Assembly (NCBI RefSeq): GCF_017874545.1
Contig: NZ_JAGGLT010000028.1
Span: 1 to 47,230 of the forward strand
Length of the DNA: 47,230 nucleotides
Direction: 5' to 3'
From: Thermoanaerobacterium butyriciformans
GTDB taxonomy: Bacteria; Bacillota; Thermoanaerobacteria; Thermoanaerobacterales; Thermoanaerobacteraceae
Shown here piece by piece: positions 8,167 to 17,481 of the stretch. A model generated the notes under the pieces. It worked only from the letters and a program-made list of their open reading frames with translations. It searched no databases and was not told the origin of the DNA. How positions within the stretch are numbered: the stretch's first letter is position 1; every line of letters begins with the position of its first letter. The position numbers and the translations under genes are program-made.

Positions 8167-10490
8167 GTGACTAGATACACATTTGTTGACAATATAAATA
8201 AGTTGTTAAGCGATGATAAATGGCTTATTTCGCAGGACCGATATGACAAAAAATTAAATCAAAGGTATGAAACAAATTTTACTCTTGCAAATGGATATAT
8301 GGGAGTAAGAGGAAGTTTTGAAGAAGGCTCTGATGATGAATGTCCAGGCAACTATATTGCTGGAATTTTTGATAAGTCAGAAGCTCAGGTAAGGGAATTG
8401 GTCAATGTACAAAATTGGGTTGGCATAAAGGTATATGTTAATGGAAAAAATTTAAATCCTGATAAATGTGAAATCTTAGATTTTATCAGAATTTTAGATA
8501 TGAAACATGGAATCTTGTTTAGAGGCATTACATTAAAAGATGATTCTGGAATGATTACCCATATAGAAGGCTACAGATTTTTAAGCAAACATAACATTCA
8601 TCGTGCTGCTATAAAGCTATTTATAACACCTGTGAATTATAGTGGGACCATTGCTATAGAAAACATAATTGATGGATCTGTGTTAAATTCAAAAGAAAAT
8701 CCAGCTCAAAAGACAAAGCATTTACGCATTGTTGAAAACACTAACTTTGTCAATGGTGGCTGTTACCTTGAAACGGCTACAAGAGATGATGACACCAGGA
8801 TTGGAACAGGCTTTTATGTAAAAATTTATCGCAGCGATGATGGAAACAATATTGTAAAGCATAAAAGATTTGCTCCGTTAGGTGAAATATCTTCAGAATA
8901 CTATGAGTTTGATGTAACTGAAAATAAAACTGTCGAAGTAGATAAATTTGTTTCAACTTACACGTCAAGGGATGTATCAAAGGAAAAGATTAAAAGTGAA
9001 GTTGAGAAAGATGTTTACAATTTTGCTTCAGAGGGTATAGATAATGAACTTTTAAAGCACATTGAAATATACGAAAAGCTTTGGAATGTTGCAAATATTA
9101 AAATAGAGGGCGATGATGAGGCAGATAAGGCTTTGAGGTTCAATGTATTTCATCTGATGAGCTCTGTTAACGAAAGTGACCATAGGGTAAGCATTGCAGC
9201 AAAAGCTCTCCATGGGGAAGGATACAAAGGCCATGTTTTTTGGGATACAGAAATATTTATGCTTCCATTTTTTATATATGTATATCCAAAAGCAGCTAAG
9301 ACACTTCTTATGTATAGATACAATCTTTTGGATGCGGCAAGACAAAATGCCATACGAAATGGATATAAAGGGGCTCAATATCCATGGGAATCTGCTGACA
9401 CAGGAAATGAAGAGACACCACAATGGGGTCTTGATTATAAAGGCAATCCTGTAAGAATATGGACAGGAGATATAGAGTACCACATAACTGCTGATATAGC
9501 TTTCGCTGTTTTTGAGTACTACAGAGCCACAGATGATATAGATTTTATGCTTGAATACGGGATAGAAATGATATTGGAAACTGCCAGATTTTGGATATCA
9601 AGATGTGAGTACAATAGTTCTTTAGATAGGTATGAAATAAATGATGTAATTGGACCTGATGAGTTTCACGAACATGTAAGCAATAATTCATATACTAATT
9701 ATCTGGCGCGCTGGAATATTCAAAAAGCAATTGAATTCGTTGAGATTTTGAAAAAGGACTATCCGTCGACGTACGAAATGTTGTCATCTAAGATTTGTTT
9801 GACAGAAGATGAACTGGAAAACTGGGGAGATATTATTCCTAAAATTTATATACCATTTGATAAAGAAAAAAGATTTTAGAGCAGTTTGAAGGTTATTTTA
9901 AAAGAAAAGATTATGTAATAGATAAGTTTGATGAGAATAATATGCCGATATGGCCTGACGGTGTAGATATTACAAAATTAAATGATACGCAGCTTGTAAA
10001 ACAGGCTGATGTAGTGATGCTTATGCTCTTATTAGGTGAAGAATTTGATTATGAGACGAAAAAGATAAACTACGAATACTATCAGAAGAGAACGATGCAT
10101 AAATCTTCGTTAGGTCCCAGCATGTATGCTATCATGGGACTGAAAGTTGGGGATTATAAGAATGCATATTATTCTTTCTTAAGGAGTGCTAATGTGGACC
10201 TTGTAGATAATCAAGGCAACACAAAAGAGGGTCTCCATGCTGCTTCTGCTGGAGGTACATGGCAAGTTGCCGTATTTGGATTTGGCGGTTTGTACGTTGA
10301 CAAAGAGGGTGCCTTGAATATCAATCCATGGTTGCCAGAGAAATGGCGAAAGTTGTCGTATCAAATTTATTGGAAAGGCAATTTGCTTCAAATCAATATT
10401 GTTAAAGATAGCGTTGATGTAAAAATTCTCGAAAGCAATGGAAAGAAGATAAAAGTAAAAATAAAAGGAAAAGATTTTGAAGTTAATTAG
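8167..10490 (+). pseudogene. GH65 alpha-glucoside phosphorylase with a -1 frameshift
   Basis: From GTG 8167 (AGGAGGT six bases before) frame 1 runs to TAG 9877-9879. The protein continues in the -1 frame (LEQFEGYFKRKDYV...) to 10490. One extra A in the A6 run at 9866-9871 would restore a single 774-aa protein, the usual length for kojibiose/trehalose-type phosphorylases and close to the 781-aa paralogue at 15136. Family signatures are NFTLANGYMGVRGSFEEG, HGEGYKGHVFWDTE, GPDEFHEHVSNNSYTN (catalytic acid region) and, after the break, MHKSSLGPSMY (phosphate-binding loop region). The break removes the HKSSLGPS part needed for catalysis. It is a genuine mutation, a base-calling error, or possibly rescued by slippage at the A-run. 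Substrate could be trehalose, kojibiose, nigerose or maltose. Confidence 0.85.
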
Positions 10491-10495
10491 ATGTG

Positions 10496-10532
10496 TAATA
10501 GGCATAAGCAGAAATTGCTGCTTTGCCTATTA
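10496..10532 (+). terminator. Nested hairpin after the frameshifted GH65 gene
   Basis: The outer stem is TAATAGGCA/TGCCTATTA (9 bp) and the inner stem AAGCAG/CTGCTT (6 bp) with a 6-nt loop. It starts 6 nt after the stop codon. It has no U-run, so it is a weak terminator or a processing/stability hairpin. Confidence 0.5.
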
Positions 10533-10587
10533 AAGATAAATAATGCGAATAGGGGGGATTTCTACAACAGGTCTTAAATGATTTGTG

Positions 10588-10616
10588 TTGATGTATTAAA
10601 ATTAATGTGATATAAT
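10588..10616 (+). promoter_or_regulatory. Promoter of the second lacI-type gene
   Basis: TTGATG (10588-10593), a 17-bp spacer and TATAAT (10611-10616). The operator begins at the very next base. Confidence 0.65.
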
Positions 10617-10630
10617 TGTAAGCGGTTACT
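10617..10630. promoter_or_regulatory. LacI/CcpA-type operator upstream of the second lacI gene
   Basis: TGTAAGCGGTTACT lies over the predicted transcription start. The core GTAAGCGGTTAC recurs exactly at 11761-11772. It also fits the cre consensus TGWAARCGYTWNCW with one mismatch, so it could be bound by the adjacent LacI protein, by CcpA, or by both. Confidence 0.6.
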
Positions 10631-10683
10631 ATTTTATATGCATTATGACTCTAAGTTAATTGCGAAGGGAATGTGTGGTCTGT

Positions 10684-11685
10684 ATGGCAAATATAGATGA
10701 TGTAGCAAAACTGGCGAACGTTTCAACAGCAACTGTTTCAAGAGTTTTTAATAATAGTCCATACGTCAGCGAAAAGGCAAGGGAAAGTGTATTGAAAGCG
10801 GCAAAAGAGCTTGGCTATGAGCCAAGCATATTGGCTCGCAGTTTGGCAATGAAGAAGACAAACACTATAGGTTTAATAGTTCCTGACATATCTAACCCGT
10901 ATTATAGTGAAGTTGTTCGCGGAATAGAAGATGTATGCAATATATATAAGTACAATATAATTCTTTGTAATGCCGATAACTCCAGAGATAAAGAAATACA
11001 GTACATTGATATGTTGAAAAGCAGATGGGTGGATGGTATAATATTCCATAGCGACTATTTTTCAGATGAAATATATAATATTTTCAAAGACAGAAAAATA
11101 CCGTTAGTATTAGCTGGAAGAGCGACGAATTATGATGTGCCGTATGTAGTAATAGACAATAAAAAAGCTGCTTATGACGCTACAAAATATTTGATATCGC
11201 AAGGTCACAAAAAAATAGGTGTCATCCATGGCGATTTGAACGGTATGAAAGAAACTGTTGATAGTGTTGATAGGCTTTACGGATTTCTCGATGCTATGAA
11301 AGAAGCTGGTCTTAAAGTATATGATGAGTTGATAAAAGAAAGTAATTTTAAAGCAAAAGGTGGCTATATAGCTGCAAAAGAAATACTAAAAGGCAGTGTT
11401 AAACCAGATGCTATCTTTGCCTTCAGTGATGTAATGGCTATGGGTGCTATTAATGCCATTTATGACGCTGGTCTAAGATGTCCGGAAGATGTTTCTATAA
11501 TAGGATTTGATAATCTCGATTTGGCAGAGGTAACGAGGCCAGCTTTAACTACTGTTGCGCAGCCTATGTACGATATTGGCGCTGTTGCAGCTCGCATGTT
11601 GATAAAGATAATAGACAATAAAAAAATATCTGAAAAGAGAGTTATTTTAAAGCACAGATTGATTATTCGCCAGTCCTGCATTTAA
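10684..11685 (+). CDS. LacI-family transcriptional regulator (second)
   Basis: The 333-residue product begins MANIDDVAKLANVSTATVSRVFNN with the canonical helix-turn-helix. I chose ATG 10684. GTG 10675 is closer to AAGGGA (10665-10670) and would add three residues. The sugar-binding domain has LIVPDISNPYYSEVVRGIED, IIGFDNLDLAEVTRPALTTV and the C-terminal motif HRLIIRQSC. The operator in its own promoter and an identical core in the ABC-transporter promoter (11758-11775) make it the likely regulator of the transporter/phosphorylase operon and of itself. Confidence 0.9.
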   Translation: MANIDDVAKLANVSTATVSRVFNNSPYVSEKARESVLKAAKELGYEPSILARSLAMKKTNTIGLIVPDISNPYYSEVVRGIEDVCNIYKYNIILCNADNSRDKEIQYIDMLKSRWVDGIIFHSDYFSDEIYNIFKDRKIPLVLAGRATNYDVPYVVIDNKKAAYDATKYLISQGHKKIGVIHGDLNGMKETVDSVDRLYGFLDAMKEAGLKVYDELIKESNFKAKGGYIAAKEILKGSVKPDAIFAFSDVMAMGAINAIYDAGLRCPEDVSIIGFDNLDLAEVTRPALTTVAQPMYDIGAVAARMLIKIIDNKKISEKRVILKHRLIIRQSCI

Positions 11686-11725
11686 AGAAATGCACAAAAA
11701 AATTAAAAAAATAATTTAAAAGCTA

Positions 11726-11754
11726 TTGATTATTTTTTAAAAAGATGTTACAAT
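11726..11754 (+). promoter_or_regulatory. Promoter of the ABC transporter-GH65-pgmB operon
   Basis: TTGATT (11726-11731), a 17-bp spacer and TACAAT (11749-11754). The expected start near 11761 falls inside the operator at 11758-11775. Confidence 0.75.
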
Positions 11755-11757
11755 ATA

Positions 11758-11775
11758 ACTGTAAGCGGTTACAGT
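11758..11775. promoter_or_regulatory. Operator of the sugar-transport operon
   Basis: ACTGTAAGCGGTTACAGT is an 18-bp inverted repeat with perfect 7-bp arms around GCGG. It covers the predicted start site and shares GTAAGCGGTTAC with the site upstream of the second lacI gene. One mismatch to the cre consensus leaves CcpA binding possible. Confidence 0.75.
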
Positions 11776-12010
11776 TATGCTTTATTAAGCTTAAATTTGG
11801 CAAGCAATCGAGTAAAACATTAAAATTGTTAAATATATTTTTTAACAGAATATTTGTCGTATCAATGCTTGCTGAATTTAAGTCAAATTTTACTTTATGT
11901 ATAATAAGTCGATATTGCTCATCTTGGAAAAACTAAAAGGAGGTGCTAAAAAAACTTCAATTGTGATTTTACAATCATCATAAAAATTAAAAAATAGGAG
12001 GAGCGTTTGT
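11776..12010 (+). other. Long AT-rich 5-prime leader of the sugar-transport operon
   Basis: About 235 nt separate the operator from the binding-protein start, inside a 325-bp stretch (11686-12010) with no convincing gene. It holds two strong SD-like sequences: AAAGGAGGTG near 11937, with no good start codon after it, and AGGAGGAG just before ATG 12011. I see no riboswitch or classic attenuator. The first SD may be a decoy, a degenerate small ORF, or an mRNA-stabilising ribosome site. Confidence 0.4.
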
Positions 12011-13294
12011 ATGAAAAAAATATTAAGCTTATTAATTTCGACGATCTTAATAATTGCCTTAGTGACAGGATGTTCATCAAGCAATAATAGCAAAACTAGT
12101 CAAAATGGAACAGCTTCCAGCCAAAATAGCAAGATAACCATAACAGTGATGCAAAGCAAAACCGAGATACAGTCTGATCTCCAAACTATAATTGATGACT
12201 ACAACAAATCACAGGATAAAGTAGAAGTGAAACTTTTAGGTACTTCAGGAGATAATTTTGCTACTGTATTACAATCGCAGTTTTCTGCATCACCAGAAAA
12301 AGCACCTACGATATTTACTATTGCAGGACCAGATACTCCTAAATTTCAACCATATATGGCTGAAATAAAAAATTCAAAGGCTGCTGAAATGTTGGCAGAT
12401 GGAGTAAAAGACGATGTTACTGTTGATGGCAAGTTATATGGTCTTCCTTCAGCAGTTGAAGGCTATGGTTTGATTTACAATAAGAATTTGTTTAAAGAAG
12501 CAAACATAGATCCAGCATCAATAACAAGCATCGATGCATTGGTTAATGCATGTGAAAAATTGTCGAAATTAAATGGCGTTGTTAAACCTATTGCTTTTGC
12601 GAAAGAGACATACTTCTCATTTATACATCCTTTTAACTGGGCTTTTGCAGTTGATCCAAATTACAAGACAGATATAGAGAAACTTGACAAAGGACAAATC
12701 ACTATGAAAGACATACCAAGTGTAGTGCAATGGATAAAAGATATGGACAAGATAAAACCATATACAAATAAGGCGCTTGATTCATACGACGATCAAGTGG
12801 CGGGATTTGCAAGCGGCAAATATGCTATGATACACCAAGGTGACTGGGTACAATCAGTTTTGGATCAAGACAAACCAAATTTTGAATATGGAATTATTCC
12901 ATTCCCGACAGGTGGAAATACAAAATTAGCTGTTGGTACTGCTACTGCATGGCGTGTAAATAAATATGCAACGCCAGAACAACAAAAAGCTGCAATTGAA
13001 TTTTTGGATTGGTTGATTACAAGCGATAAAGGACAAGAATATTCTGCAGACACTTTGAAGTTTATTCCAGCATATAAAGGAGTAAAGGCTCCAAAGGCTC
13101 CACTGGCAGCGGAAGTTGCTCAGTATGTTGATAAAGGCCAAATCATTCCTTGGGTGTATAACAACTACTTCCCTAACGGAATAGATGTTGATGGTTCTAA
13201 TGTCATTCAAAAGTATTATGCTGGACTTATAAAAAATGACGATCAATTCTTATCAGAATTGACAAATGTTTGGGTTCAAGATGCTGGCAAATAA
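12011..13294 (+). CDS. ABC sugar transporter, extracellular solute-binding lipoprotein
   Basis: The 427-residue protein has a lipoprotein signal peptide ending LIIALVTGC (Cys ~21) followed by a Ser/Asn/Thr-rich linker. The mature part has the family 1 (MalE-like) solute-binding fold: ITVMQSKTEIQSDLQTIIDDYN at the N-terminus, DGKLYGLPSAVEGYGLIYNKNLF at the hinge and FASGKYAMIHQGDW near residue 265. It is first in the operon with two permeases, GH65 and pgmB, so it should bind the disaccharide split by the phosphorylase. A stem-loop follows it, and such loops usually help keep binding-protein mRNA more abundant than permease mRNA. Confidence 0.92.
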   Translation: MKKILSLLISTILIIALVTGCSSSNNSKTSQNGTASSQNSKITITVMQSKTEIQSDLQTIIDDYNKSQDKVEVKLLGTSGDNFATVLQSQFSASPEKAPTIFTIAGPDTPKFQPYMAEIKNSKAAEMLADGVKDDVTVDGKLYGLPSAVEGYGLIYNKNLFKEANIDPASITSIDALVNACEKLSKLNGVVKPIAFAKETYFSFIHPFNWAFAVDPNYKTDIEKLDKGQITMKDIPSVVQWIKDMDKIKPYTNKALDSYDDQVAGFASGKYAMIHQGDWVQSVLDQDKPNFEYGIIPFPTGGNTKLAVGTATAWRVNKYATPEQQKAAIEFLDWLITSDKGQEYSADTLKFIPAYKGVKAPKAPLAAEVAQYVDKGQIIPWVYNNYFPNGIDVDGSNVIQKYYAGLIKNDDQFLSELTNVWVQDAGK

Positions 13295-13302
13295 TTAGCT
13301 TA

Positions 13303-13344
13303 TAGGACATACTTCTTTTGCACATGGTCGAGAAGTATGTCCTA
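13303..13344 (+). terminator. Intercistronic hairpin after the binding-protein gene
   Basis: AGGACATACTTCT/AGAAGTATGTCCT gives a perfect 13-bp stem, plus a closing T-A pair, with a 14-nt loop. The 3-prime side is AATTTAAAT rather than a U-run. This suits partial termination or RNA stabilisation inside the operon. Confidence 0.7.
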
Positions 13345-13379
13345 ATTTAAATCAATGTGTATACGATAGGAGTGAAAAT

Positions 13380-14255
13380 ATGAAAAAAAATAGCAATACA
13401 TTGACGTTTTGGCTATTTTTAATACCATCACTATTTATCTTCATAAATGTAGTAATAATTCCTTTTATATTAGGCATAATTTATTCTTTTACAGATTGGG
13501 ATGGTTTTTCGTTTTTTGGTTCAAAATTTGTAGCATTTAGCAACTATTTAAAGGTGTTTAGAGATCAGAATTTTTTAAGTGCATTTTTATTGACTTTTAA
13601 ATATGCGATTATTATGGTGATAGTTTCAAATATAATTGGTTTTTCTTTAGCGCTTCTCGTTACCAGAAAAATGAGAACCAGAAATATTTTAAGGTCGATT
13701 TTCTTTATGCCTAATTTAATAGGTGGCTTGATATTAGGATTTATATGGCAATTTATATTTACAAAACTGTTTGTTCAGTTGGGGACTGTGTTACACGCCT
13801 CAAATATATTCTTTAATTGGATAAATGATCCTAATATGGCCTTTTGGAGCATTGTGATTGTATCAGCATGGCAAATGTCAGGATACGTAATGATCATATA
13901 TATTGCAGGATTGGAAAGCATTAACCCGGACATAATCGAAGCATCTCTTATTGATGGTGCAGGTCCTGTAAGAAGACTTTTTAACATAATACTGCCACTT
14001 ACTGTTCCTTCTTTTACTATAAGCCTTTTTATAACTTTGTCAAATTCATTTAAGCAATATGATACAAATTTATCGCTTACAAACGGCGGACCTTATGGCA
14101 CGACAGAATTATTGACGATGAATATAGTGCAGACGGCGTATAAGCACAATCAATATGCCATAGCTCAATCAAAAGCTGTTGTATTTTTTGTTGTAATCAT
14201 GGCTATTACACTTGTTCAGGTGTATTTAACAAAGAAAAGAGAGGTTGAGATGTGA
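13380..14255 (+). CDS. ABC sugar transporter permease (MalF-type)
   Basis: The 291-residue integral membrane protein has about six helices. The first covers LTFWLFLIPSLFIFINVVIIPFI. The cytoplasmic coupling loop reads EASLIDGAG..RRLFNIILPL, the EAA motif that contacts the ATPase. GATAGGAGTG precedes ATG 13380. It pairs with the downstream permease, whose start overlaps this gene's stop (TGATG). No ATP-binding subunit is encoded in the operon, so a shared MsmK/UgpC-type ATPase elsewhere is likely (known for this transporter class, inference here). Confidence 0.92.
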   Translation: MKKNSNTLTFWLFLIPSLFIFINVVIIPFILGIIYSFTDWDGFSFFGSKFVAFSNYLKVFRDQNFLSAFLLTFKYAIIMVIVSNIIGFSLALLVTRKMRTRNILRSIFFMPNLIGGLILGFIWQFIFTKLFVQLGTVLHASNIFFNWINDPNMAFWSIVIVSAWQMSGYVMIIYIAGLESINPDIIEASLIDGAGPVRRLFNIILPLTVPSFTISLFITLSNSFKQYDTNLSLTNGGPYGTTELLTMNIVQTAYKHNQYAIAQSKAVVFFVVIMAITLVQVYLTKKREVEM

Positions 14256-15100
14256 TGGAAAAAGCCAAAAAGAATATGACTATTTTAGAAATATTCGGTT
14301 GGGTATTAACACTATTTGTTATATTTCCTGTTTATATTATGATTATTAATTCTTTTAAAGATAGAAAAGAAATATTTACAAGTGAATTAAGTCTACCTAA
14401 GGCTTTAAATTTCACATATTATGTTCAAGCAATACAAAAAATGGACTTTTTAACTGCTTTAGGTAATTCTCTATTTATAACAGTTACGAGTGTTGTGTTT
14501 ATAATTGTATTGTCGTCAATGGCGGCATGGGTTCTTGAAAGAAATAAAACGACTATTTCAAATATTATATTTTATACATTGGTGGCAACAATGCTGATAC
14601 CATTTCAATCTGTCATGATACCATTAGTGCAGTATTTAAGTAAATGGCAGATTCCGGGGACGAATTTTTCGCTGATTGATACGAGATATGGGCTTATTTT
14701 TATGAATATAGGCTTTGGCATAGGTATGTCTACATTTTTGTTTCATGGATTTATTAAAAATGTTCCGCTGGAAATGGAGGAAGCTGCAACAATTGATGGA
14801 TGCAATAAGTTTCAATTGTTTTGGAGAATAGTTTTTCCTAACCTTAAACCTATTATTGTGACTGTGGCTATATTAAATGTTATATCACTTTGGAATGACT
14901 ATTTGCTTCCGTCATTGGTATTACGCAGTCCTAACCTTAGGACTATTCCTCTGTCGACGTTTTTCTTCTTTGGAGAATTTACTATAGAGTGGAATTTGGC
15001 ATTAGCAGGTTTAGTGCTGACGATAATACCGGTAATTATATTTTACCTGTTCTCACAGAAATATATCATTAAAGGTGTCATGGCTGGTGCAATAAAATAA
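14255..15100 (+). CDS. ABC sugar transporter permease (MalG-type)
   Basis: I chose ATG 14255, which overlaps the preceding stop as TGATG with GAGAGGTTGAG just upstream. GTG 14252 would add one residue. The 281-residue protein has about six membrane helices, a long first extracellular loop and the EAA motif EEAATIDGC..FQLFWRIVFPNLKP. It ends IIKGVMAGAIK, a typical MalG-class C-terminus. It is translationally coupled to the MalF-type partner and followed 35 bp later by the GH65 gene. Confidence 0.92.
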   Translation: MEKAKKNMTILEIFGWVLTLFVIFPVYIMIINSFKDRKEIFTSELSLPKALNFTYYVQAIQKMDFLTALGNSLFITVTSVVFIIVLSSMAAWVLERNKTTISNIIFYTLVATMLIPFQSVMIPLVQYLSKWQIPGTNFSLIDTRYGLIFMNIGFGIGMSTFLFHGFIKNVPLEMEEAATIDGCNKFQLFWRIVFPNLKPIIVTVAILNVISLWNDYLLPSLVLRSPNLRTIPLSTFFFFGEFTIEWNLALAGLVLTIIPVIIFYLFSQKYIIKGVMAGAIK

Positions 15101-15135
15101 GTTGTCGACTTTATTTAGAAAGTGTGGAGGTTCAA

Positions 15136-17481
15136 ATGAAAAAATCAATATATCCTTATGACGAGTGGAAGATAAGAGAAAGCAAATTCGATATAGAAAC
15201 GAATTACCGCAATGAAACTATTTTTTCTTTGGGAAATGGGTATTTTGGCATGAGGGGCACATTTGAAGAAGGTTATTCAGGTCCTAATGGTACATCATTT
15301 AATGCAACATATATTAACGGATTTTATGAAATTTATGATATCAATTATGCAGAGGGTGGATATGGATTTCCAAGTTACGGCGAAGCAATGGTAAATGTTG
15401 CTGATAGCAAAATTGTAAAATTGTTAGTAGATGATGAGCCATTTGACTTGTTGAAAGGCAATCTAATTCAATACGAAAGAACACTGAATATGAAGGAAGG
15501 TTTTACAGAGCGAAAGATTGTTTGGGAGACTGAAAAAGGGAAAAAGCTGGACATAACTGTAAAAAGATTGATCTCTTTTAAAAGGCAACATTTAGGTGTT
15601 ATAGTTTTTAGCTTTAGACCGTTAAATTTTAGTGGGAAGATAAAATTGATTTCCGAAATTGATGGAAATGTATATTACGGGAATGAGACAGATGACATGC
15701 GAGTAGGAAATAACATGAGAGGAAAAGTCGTAAATACCATTGACAGTCACATTGACGGATATATGGGATGGTTAATGCAAACTACAAAAAGAAGTAAGCT
15801 AAAATACATTTGTTCTGTAAACCATGATGTAAAAACTGATTGCCATTATGAACTTAAAAATTACAACTCAGATGATAAAATAGGTTTTGAATTCTCTATT
15901 GATGCTGAAAAAGATAAAATTTTTCAGCTTGATAAGTTTATTTCGTACTACACATCAAGAGAATGTTTAGAGGATAAGCTTATTGATAGTTCGGTCCATG
16001 AGGTCATAAATGCTAAATCGGATGGAGTAAATATCATATTTAAGGAGCAGTTTGATTATTTAAATGAATTTTGGACGGATGCAGATGTGGAAATAGACGG
16101 CGATATTTCTATGCAACAAGGCATAAGGTACAACGAATTTCAATTGTTGCAGTCTGTAGCCAAAAATGATATCGCGAATATATGTGCCAAAGGTCTTACT
16201 GGTGAAGGATATGAAGGACACTATTTTTGGGACTCTGATGTCTATATCATGCCATTTTTTCTCTACACAAAACCAGAGATCGCCAAAAACTTTGTAATGT
16301 TTCGATACAAATTGTTAGATGCGGCCAGAAAAAGGGCGAAAGAATTGGGATATAAAGGTGCCCTTTATCCATGGAGGACGATAGATGGACCGGAATGTTC
16401 ATCTTATTTTCCCGCTGGAACAGCTCAATATCACATAAACTCTGATATAGTTTTGGCTATAAAAAAATACTTTGAAGCAACTTTAGATTACGAATTTTTG
16501 TACAAGTACGGTGCAGAAATTGTATTTGAAACTGCAAGGCTATGGATAAGCATAGGTGCATATATTCCTTTAAAAAATAATAAGTTTTGCTTGAATTGCG
16601 TAACAGGACCTGATGAGTATACGGCGTTAGTTGACAACAATGCATATACAAATTACATGGCACAGATGAACTTAGAGTATGCATACTTTGTTGCCAAGGA
16701 AATGGCTAAAAAAGCTCCGGAATATTATGCTAACATTAAAGAAAAGATTGGACTTGCTGATGAAGAGCTAAATGAATGGAATTACGCAGCACAGAACATG
16801 TATTTGCCTTATTCAGATGATTTTGGAATTATTCCACAGGATGATAGCTTTCTTTATAAAGAGAGATTGAATGCTAAAGATTTAGAAGATGAAAAGCCGC
16901 TTTTGCTTCACAGGCACTATTTAAATATATACAGATATCAGATATGCAAACAACCTGATGTCCTATTGCTTATGTACCTAAGACGAGAATTATTTAGCAT
17001 TGACGAAATTAAACGAAATTACGATTACTATGAGCCAATAACTACTCATGATTCATCGCTTTCACCAGCCATATTCAGTATTCTTGCAAATGAGATCGGA
17101 TATTATGATAAAGCCTATGAATATTTTATGATGACGGCGAGAATGGATCTTGATGATTACAATGGGAATGTGAAAGATGGGATACACACTGCCTGCATGG
17201 CTGGTGCTTGGAGCGCAATCATAAGTGGATTTGGTGGAATGATGACATATCCTGATGGACTTCATTTTATGCCTAATATACCTAAAAGTTGGAAGTCTTT
17301 ATCGTACAACATTAGATATAAAAATTGTAAAATACATGTGAGCATTACCCAAGAAAAAGCGTCATTTTTATTGTTTGAAGGTGAGATGTTGAAAATTCAT
17401 GTTTACGATGAAGAAATAACGCTTTTGAATGGCGATAAAGTTGAAAAAGAGGTGAAAAAAGTTGATAAACAAAAGTGTTAA
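15136..17481 (+). CDS. GH65 alpha-glucoside phosphorylase (kojibiose/nigerose/trehalose/maltose type)
   Basis: I chose ATG 15136, five bases after TGGAGG. An in-frame GTG at 15124 overlaps that SD. The 781-residue cytoplasmic enzyme should convert an alpha-diglucoside plus phosphate to beta-glucose-1-phosphate and glucose, with inversion. The N-terminal beta-sandwich has ETIFSLGNGYFGMRGTFEEG. The (alpha/alpha)6 barrel has GEGYEGHYFWDSD and TGPDEYTALVDNNAYTNYMA (catalytic acid region), and later THDSSLSPAIFS (phosphate site) and DGIHTACMAGAW. pgmB follows with a 20-bp overlap, which fits beta-G1P as the product. It is an intact paralogue of the frameshifted gene at 8167, and sequence differences between them suggest different substrates. 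The kojibiose-type assignment is plausible but not proven by motifs alone. Confidence 0.9.
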   Translation: MKKSIYPYDEWKIRESKFDIETNYRNETIFSLGNGYFGMRGTFEEGYSGPNGTSFNATYINGFYEIYDINYAEGGYGFPSYGEAMVNVADSKIVKLLVDDEPFDLLKGNLIQYERTLNMKEGFTERKIVWETEKGKKLDITVKRLISFKRQHLGVIVFSFRPLNFSGKIKLISEIDGNVYYGNETDDMRVGNNMRGKVVNTIDSHIDGYMGWLMQTTKRSKLKYICSVNHDVKTDCHYELKNYNSDDKIGFEFSIDAEKDKIFQLDKFISYYTSRECLEDKLIDSSVHEVINAKSDGVNIIFKEQFDYLNEFWTDADVEIDGDISMQQGIRYNEFQLLQSVAKNDIANICAKGLTGEGYEGHYFWDSDVYIMPFFLYTKPEIAKNFVMFRYKLLDAARKRAKELGYKGALYPWRTIDGPECSSYFPAGTAQYHINSDIVLAIKKYFEATLDYEFLYKYGAEIVFETARLWISIGAYIPLKNNKFCLNCVTGPDEYTALVDNNAYTNYMAQMNLEYAYFVAKEMAKKAPEYYANIKEKIGLADEELNEWNYAAQNMYLPYSDDFGIIPQDDSFLYKERLNAKDLEDEKPLLLHRHYLNIYRYQICKQPDVLLLMYLRRELFSIDEIKRNYDYYEPITTHDSSLSPAIFSILANEIGYYDKAYEYFMMTARMDLDDYNGNVKDGIHTACMAGAWSAIISGFGGMMTYPDGLHFMPNIPKSWKSLSYNIRYKNCKIHVSITQEKASFLLFEGEMLKIHVYDEEITLLNGDKVEKEVKKVDKQKC

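Noticed and set aside
9052-9483. Minus-strand open frames inside the GH65 and other genes
   Set aside because: They lie opposite clearly conserved coding frames and have no SD or family resemblance, so they are shadows.
9866-9873. Canonical programmed -1 frameshift (A AAA AAG) in the first GH65 gene
   Set aside because: The 0-frame phase is A AAA AGA, not A AAA AAG, and no downstream stimulatory structure is evident. Loss of one A is simpler.
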